From NCBI GenBank assembly GCA_029880425.1, contig JAOUOK010000033.1, positions 1 to 9,756 on the forward strand: DNA of 9,756 bases, in the 5' to 3' direction. The notes below the pieces were generated by a model, which was not told the DNA's origin, ran no database searches, and saw nothing but the letters and a program-made list of their open reading frames with translations. Source of the stretch: Gammaproteobacteria bacterium. Lineage in GTDB: Bacteria > Pseudomonadota > Gammaproteobacteria > UBA6429 > Thiohalophilaceae. The translations under genes and the position numbers were made by a program. Below, one piece after another: positions 5,782 to 9,756 of this stretch (its first letter is position 1; each line of letters opens with the position of its first letter).

Positions 5782-7524
5782 GTGACACACCCCCGTCAAC
5801 GAGCCAGTGACCAGCCGGATGACAAGGTCACACATGAACAACAAGCTACAAACCTGACAAAACCAGGTTCGTCAGACTATGCCTCAGCCCAAATCAGCGA
5901 AAATACCACTCCAATCTTTGGCGATGGCCTTGTAGGTATTAATAAAGATGGAATTATTACGTTTATTAATAATACCGCCTGTAAACTAACAGGCTGGCGA
6001 CAAAATAAAGCAGAAAACCAGTCTTTCGAGAAAATTTTTAAACTCTCCGGTGATTCTTCAGAATCACTGAATTTAAAACTTATCCGCCACATTATTAAAT
6101 CTGGCCACTTAATAGCTCCCCTGGCACAACAGGTTATTAAAACGAGGGATAATAAAGAACTCTATATTGATTTTAGTATTTCACCACTGGATGCAAACAC
6201 TGCAATTTTAATGTTTCATCAACTGGAAAAAGATCAGTTAAATAAAAATCATCCATTGCTTTACCAGATTAACTACGATCCTTTAACGCGCCTTTCTAAT
6301 CGCGAGACATTACAGAAAAAAATTACTCAATTACATCAAAATCACAAAAAAAAGAAACAATCTTTTTCAATCTTGTTAATGGATCTTGATCGCTTTAAAT
6401 TTATTAATGAGCGCTATGGGCGTGAAACAGGAGACCAATTACTACAACTGATTGCACAGAGAATACAATTTATTATTCGTGAAACAGACACCATTGGCCG
6501 CTGGGCCGGAGAAGAGTTTCTTTGTATTTTACCTGATGCCGATCCGGATGTTGCAACTATTGTCGCTGACCGGTTACACCATTGTATTAATGAACAGGGT
6601 TTTTACCTTAATGAAAGAGAAATTTTCTTAACTGTAAGTATTGGTATTGCATCATATCCTGTAGATGGTATTACACCTGAAAAACTTTTATCTACTGCAG
6701 ATGCAACACTTTACCATGCAAAACACAATGGTCGTAACCAGGTATATAGCAGTAAAGGATTAAACGGCAATATCTTTTCTATTGGCACTCAACTTGAGAA
6801 TGCACTTAATAATCACCAGCTAGTTCCTGTATACCAGCCTATTTTTGATATTCAATCAGGCAACCAGGTAGCCGAAGAAGCCCTGGCACGCATACAGGAT
6901 GAAGACAGTAACCTGATCGAGGCTGGGAAATTTATTGATGCTGCAATACAGCTGCAACTTATTCATCGTATTGATGACCAGGTAATCCGACAAACAATAT
7001 CACGCTGCTGTATTAACGCTTCTGCTAACCGGACTAATTTTCCTCATTTTGTAAATATCTCTGCTGACTTTTTACGCCGGCCTGAATTGATAAAAAGCAT
7101 TATTGAATTTTCACGTAATGAATTTGCCAACTATGGCCTCAATGAACGTAAAGATAAACCGCTTGTTATTGAAATTACAGAACAGGAATTATTGCATGAT
7201 GTAAACGAAGTAAAAAAACTGCTGCAACCCTTTATTGAATTTGGCTGCGAACTCGCTATTGATGACTTTGGCAGTGGCTATTCTTCTTTAACTTACCTGG
7301 CCGACTTGCCGATTAGTTATCTCAAGTTTGACGGGGCTTTAATCAAGCGTGTTGCCTATGAAGACAGGGCGCGGAAAATTATTAATGGTATTCAAAAATT
7401 AGCAGAATCACTTGAGCTTATTACCATTGCAGAACATATTGAAGATCAGGCAACGCTGGATGTATTACAGGAGTTGGGCGTGTCATGGGGACAGGGCTAT
7501 ATATCTGCCCGTCCCGCTAGATAA
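5782..7524 (+). CDS. PAS-GGDEF-EAL protein of cyclic-di-GMP turnover
   Basis: This 580-residue cytoplasmic protein has no membrane segment. Order: a polar N-tail (1-40), a PAS sensor (about 44-150, with GLVGINKDGIITFINNTACKLTGW at 49-72 in the typical position), GGDEF (about 160-325) and EAL (about 332-578). The cyclase domain keeps DLDRFKFINERYG (201-213), but its signature is AGEEF (242-246) rather than GGEEF. The inhibitory RxxD site is RETD (233-236), 5 residues upstream as usual. The phosphodiesterase domain keeps EAL-x-Arg (366-370), Asn425, Glu464, DDFGSG (494-499), Lys515, Glu551 and Gln571, so c-di-GMP hydrolysis is likely. Cyclase activity is uncertain. The GTG start at 5782 is the only likely one: an in-frame TGA lies at 5764-5766 and no in-frame ATG comes before residue 144. 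Confidence 0.92.
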   Translation: MTHPRQRASDQPDDKVTHEQQATNLTKPGSSDYASAQISENTTPIFGDGLVGINKDGIITFINNTACKLTGWRQNKAENQSFEKIFKLSGDSSESLNLKLIRHIIKSGHLIAPLAQQVIKTRDNKELYIDFSISPLDANTAILMFHQLEKDQLNKNHPLLYQINYDPLTRLSNRETLQKKITQLHQNHKKKKQSFSILLMDLDRFKFINERYGRETGDQLLQLIAQRIQFIIRETDTIGRWAGEEFLCILPDADPDVATIVADRLHHCINEQGFYLNEREIFLTVSIGIASYPVDGITPEKLLSTADATLYHAKHNGRNQVYSSKGLNGNIFSIGTQLENALNNHQLVPVYQPIFDIQSGNQVAEEALARIQDEDSNLIEAGKFIDAAIQLQLIHRIDDQVIRQTISRCCINASANRTNFPHFVNISADFLRRPELIKSIIEFSRNEFANYGLNERKDKPLVIEITEQELLHDVNEVKKLLQPFIEFGCELAIDDFGSGYSSLTYLADLPISYLKFDGALIKRVAYEDRARKIINGIQKLAESLELITIAEHIEDQATLDVLQELGVSWGQGYISARPAR

Positions 7525-7533
7525 TATGACTAG

Positions 7534-8898
7534 CTATTTAATCCAGATTGTTTTTGCATTGGTAAACTCACGTATGCCATGAGAAGAAAGTTCGCGACCG
7601 TAACCTGAATTTTTCACACCGCCAAAGGGTAAACGTGCATCACTTTTCACCATGCCATTAACAAATGTGCAGCCTGACTCGACTTGTCGTGCCACCCTCT
7701 CACCCCGACTGGAATCCTGGGTCCATACACTACCACCTAAACCATAAGGTGAATCATTCGCGATTCGCAGCGCATCCTGTTCGTCACGGGCATGAATAAC
7801 AATGGCAACCGGGCCAAACAATTCCTCATGGTAGCCCCGCATACCAGGTTCAACCCGATCAAGTATTGAAGCCTTATAAAATGCACCCGGACCTTCAACG
7901 GGCTCACACCCGGTAATGGCAACTGCCCCTGCAGCTAACGTATCAGCCACCTGGACATGAAGCTCATCGCGTAAATCTTCACGTGCCATGGGTGCCAATG
8001 TGGTTGATTCATCCATGGGATCACCTGTTCTTAATGCCTCAACACCGGCTTTAAAGCGGGCAACAAAATCTTCTGCGATCGCATCCACTACGATAAAGCG
8101 TTTTGCAGCAATACAACTTTGTCCTGTATTTAAAAAACGGGAGACCACGGCATGTTGCACAGCTAAATCAAGATCAGCATCTTCCAGGACTATAAAAGCA
8201 TCTGAACCACCTAGTTCCAGTACTGATTTTTTTAAATTGGTGCCCGCGGTCGCGGCCACTTGTCGGCCAGCAGGCTCACTGCCCGTCAAGGTTACCGCGT
8301 GAATACGGGGATCTTCTATTAGTGACTGGACCTGCGAAGCACGAATCATAAATGAACGAAAAACATGTTCCGGGAAGCCGGCTTCCTTAAAAACATCTTC
8401 AATGATCAGGGCACACTGCGGAACATTCGAAGCGTGCTTTAAAACACCGGTATTACCTGCAACCAGTGCCGGTGCCGCAAAACGAAATACCTGCCACAAG
8501 GGAAAATTCCACGGCATTACCGCAAGTACTGTTCCTAGAGGCAGATAAGCGACATAACTCTTCCCCGCATCAGATTCAATCATCTCATCAGCTAAAAATT
8601 CGGGTCCCTTGTCAGCGTAAAAATCACAGACCGTGGCACATTTTTCTACCTCGGCACGGGAATCATTAATTAACTTTCCCATTTCCTGGGTAATCACCTC
8701 GGCATACTTTTCCTTATTGGCACGCAGTACAGCTCCCGTTTTACGCATTAAAGCACAACGATCTTCCATCGGAGTATTTCTCCATGCAGCAGAAGCCACC
8801 GCGACTGAAGCTAATCCTGATTCAATTTGTTGAGAATCCCATGCTGGAATTTCCGACACTTTCTCGCCAGTTGCAGGATTAATCACTTCAAAACTCAT
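7534..8898 (-). CDS. Aldehyde dehydrogenase, succinate-semialdehyde dehydrogenase (Sad/GabD-like) type
   Basis: This 454-residue NAD(P)-dependent aldehyde dehydrogenase probably oxidises succinate semialdehyde to succinate in the cytoplasm, the last step of GABA breakdown. Catalytic residues are present: Asn131 in PWNFP, Lys154 of the cofactor site, the glycine turn TGSEPAG (205-211), the general base Glu228 in LELGGSD, nucleophile Cys262 in NTGQSCIAAKR, and EELFGP (358-363). The length, the short N-terminus opening directly with EVINPATGE, and the QSCIAAKRF stretch fit the Sad (YneI) subgroup better than the longer GabD. The ATG at 8898 has a Shine-Dalgarno AGGGAA (8905-8910) 6 nt upstream. 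Its G+C content is visibly higher than in the genes to its left. No GABA aminotransferase is nearby, so another short semialdehyde substrate is possible. Confidence 0.88.
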   Translation of the reverse strand: MSFEVINPATGEKVSEIPAWDSQQIESGLASVAVASAAWRNTPMEDRCALMRKTGAVLRANKEKYAEVITQEMGKLINDSRAEVEKCATVCDFYADKGPEFLADEMIESDAGKSYVAYLPLGTVLAVMPWNFPLWQVFRFAAPALVAGNTGVLKHASNVPQCALIIEDVFKEAGFPEHVFRSFMIRASQVQSLIEDPRIHAVTLTGSEPAGRQVAATAGTNLKKSVLELGGSDAFIVLEDADLDLAVQHAVVSRFLNTGQSCIAAKRFIVVDAIAEDFVARFKAGVEALRTGDPMDESTTLAPMAREDLRDELHVQVADTLAAGAVAITGCEPVEGPGAFYKASILDRVEPGMRGYHEELFGPVAIVIHARDEQDALRIANDSPYGLGGSVWTQDSSRGERVARQVESGCTFVNGMVKSDARLPFGGVKNSGYGRELSSHGIREFTNAKTIWIK

Positions 8899-9107
8899 AC
8901 ACTATTCCCTACTAATAATCGTTATACTTAAATAAGTCGGCCATATTTAAGTAAACTATAGCTTAAATAGTTATAAATATCAGGATCCTATAAAGGCCTA
9001 CAACGAAAATGTGATCACATGATTCATTATCGATACAATATAGGCTCTGAGTTTAGAATGCATAAAAAGCTTCTGACTAATTAATTGAATAAAAGACTGT
9101 TATCTAA
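8899..9107. promoter_or_regulatory. Divergent intergenic region between the aldehyde dehydrogenase gene and cca
   Basis: This 209-bp AT-rich gap must drive both flanking genes. The half next to the dehydrogenase holds three CTTAAATA elements (listed separately). The half next to cca holds the 12-bp palindrome ATGTGATCACAT (9009-9020) and a -10-like TACAAT (9034-9039) with no clear -35. On the minus strand TATAAC (8926-8921) and TATAGT (8960-8955) are possible -10 boxes for the dehydrogenase. I see no small gene, RNA gene or terminator here. Confidence 0.5.
8925..8969. repeat. Three CTTAAATA elements, two forming a 10-bp spaced palindrome
   Basis: CTTAAATA occurs at 8927-8934 (+), 8951-8944 (-) and 8962-8969 (+), with centres 17 and 18 bp apart. 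The first two extend to perfect 10-bp inverted arms, TACTTAAATA (8925-8934) and TATTTAAGTA (8944-8953), with a 9-bp spacer. The cluster lies 27-71 bp upstream of the dehydrogenase start and overlaps its candidate -10 boxes, so it looks like an operator array. The factor is unknown. Confidence 0.5.
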
Positions 9108-9756
9108 ATGAAAATTTATCTTGTTGGTGGATGCGTACGCGATCAGTTACTGGGACTAGAAACCAGGGATCGTGACTGGGTTGTTGTCGGTGCGACTCCT
9201 GATGAAATGCTGCAACAAGACTTCAGGCAAGTAGGAAAAGATTTCCCGGTCTTTTTACATCCTACAAGCAATGAAGAATATGCCCTGGCACGTACCGAGC
9301 GCAAAGTATCGGCCGGTTATAGTGGTTTTAGTATTCATGCTTCAAGTGATGTCACATTAGAGGAAGACCTTGTCCGTCGTGACTTAACCATAAATGCTAT
9401 GGCCTTATCTGATAATGGTGAACTGATTGATCCATTTAATGGGCAGGCAGACATAAAAAATAAAATACTGCGTCATGTCTCGCCGGCTTTTGTCGAAGAC
9501 CCGGTACGTATTTTACGTGTTGCACGTTTTGCAGCACGTTTTGCTGAACTAGGATTTACTATCGCAGAAGAAACACAGCAACTGATGGCGGAAATGGTTA
9601 GTAATGGTGAAGTTGATGCGCTGGTACCAGAGCGGGTCTGGCAGGAAACGATGCGTGCATTACAGGAAAAAACACCGGCTCGCTTTTTTGAAGTGCTACG
9701 TGACTGTGGTGCACTTGCTAAGCTCTTTCCCGAAATCAATCGACTCTGGGGCGTGC
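9108..9756 (+). CDS. cca: CCA-adding enzyme (tRNA nucleotidyltransferase), 5' part, cut by window edge
   Basis: The reading frame is open from the ATG at 9108 to the window end (216 codons); the full enzyme is about 410 residues in E. coli. It adds or repairs the 3'-terminal CCA of tRNAs without a template. My translation follows E. coli Cca closely, from MKIYLVGG onward. Motifs seen are GGCVRD (7-12), the metal-binding Asp21 and Asp23 in RDRDWVVVG, the FPVFLHP stretch (46-52), ALARTERK (59-66), RRDLTINA (90-97), [12 protein letters not shown] (130-141) and ERVW (175-178). These identify a bacterial class II nucleotidyltransferase with an intact head and neck. The C-terminal body, and any HD domain, lies outside. 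No clear Shine-Dalgarno sequence precedes the ATG. Confidence 0.95.
   Translation, partial: MKIYLVGGCVRDQLLGLETRDRDWVVVGATPDEMLQQDFRQVGKDFPVFLHPTSNEEYALARTERKVSAGYSGFSIHASSDVTLEEDLVRRDLTINAMALSDNGELIDPFNGQADIKNKILRHVSPAFVEDPVRILRVARFAARFAELGFTIAEETQQLMAEMVSNGEVDALVPERVWQETMRALQEKTPARFFEVLRDCGALAKLFPEINRLWGV

Noticed and set aside
7516..7534. GCTAG-N9-CTAGC between the PAS-GGDEF-EAL and dehydrogenase genes
   Set aside because: Five-bp arms with a 9-base loop and no U tract do not make a credible terminator.
7988..8302. Open frame of 104 codons on the plus strand inside the dehydrogenase gene, and shorter ones at 8466-8669 and 8633-8833
   Set aside because: They mirror the codon pattern of the dehydrogenase in the opposite strand, show low-complexity Ser/Thr/Ala-rich products and have no ribosome binding site or family match.
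9473..9739. Open frame of 88 codons on the minus strand
   Set aside because: It is antisense to cca, whose plus-strand translation matches the family throughout.

Overview
The window looks like chromosomal DNA of a gammaproteobacterium. The strongest clue is the right-hand gene, whose protein follows the E. coli-type CCA-adding enzyme almost residue for residue. The DNA is AT-rich, more so on the left than on the right. A TRAP uptake system, which is normally sodium-driven, fits a marine or saline habitat. The genus cannot be read from this sequence. There are no rRNA, tRNA, CRISPR, insertion-sequence or phage features; apart from the two genes cut by the window edges, every gene appears intact.

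Left part (1-4449): a probable malonate uptake and activation locus. A FCD-type GntR regulator, a TRAP substrate-binding protein (DctP), the small permease (DctQ) and the large permease (DctM, cut by the window edge) run leftward as one tight gene set. A malonyl-CoA synthetase (MatB) is transcribed in the opposite direction from the 146-bp gap upstream of the regulator. That gap holds two roughly co-centred inverted repeats, the likely operator. A strong hairpin lies between dctP and dctQ and probably lowers expression of the membrane subunits relative to the binding protein. The proposed flow is: malonate binds DctP in the periplasm, DctQM imports it, MatB makes malonyl-CoA, and the regulator senses the acid or a derivative. 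No malonyl-CoA decarboxylase (MatA) is present in the window.

Middle (4457-7524): a short APC-family amino acid/amine permease lies convergent to matB. Divergent from the permease is a soluble PAS-GGDEF-EAL protein of cyclic-di-GMP metabolism. Its GGDEF motif reads AGEEF, while its inhibitory site and EAL catalytic residues look complete.

Right part (7534-9756): an aldehyde dehydrogenase of the succinate-semialdehyde dehydrogenase (Sad/GabD-like) type, convergent to the PAS-GGDEF-EAL gene, then a 209-bp divergent intergenic region with repeated CTTAAATA elements, then the 5' two-thirds or less of cca. These two genes are visibly richer in G+C than the genes to their left. The two convergent gene pairs are separated by only 7 and 9 bp, with no convincing terminator between them.
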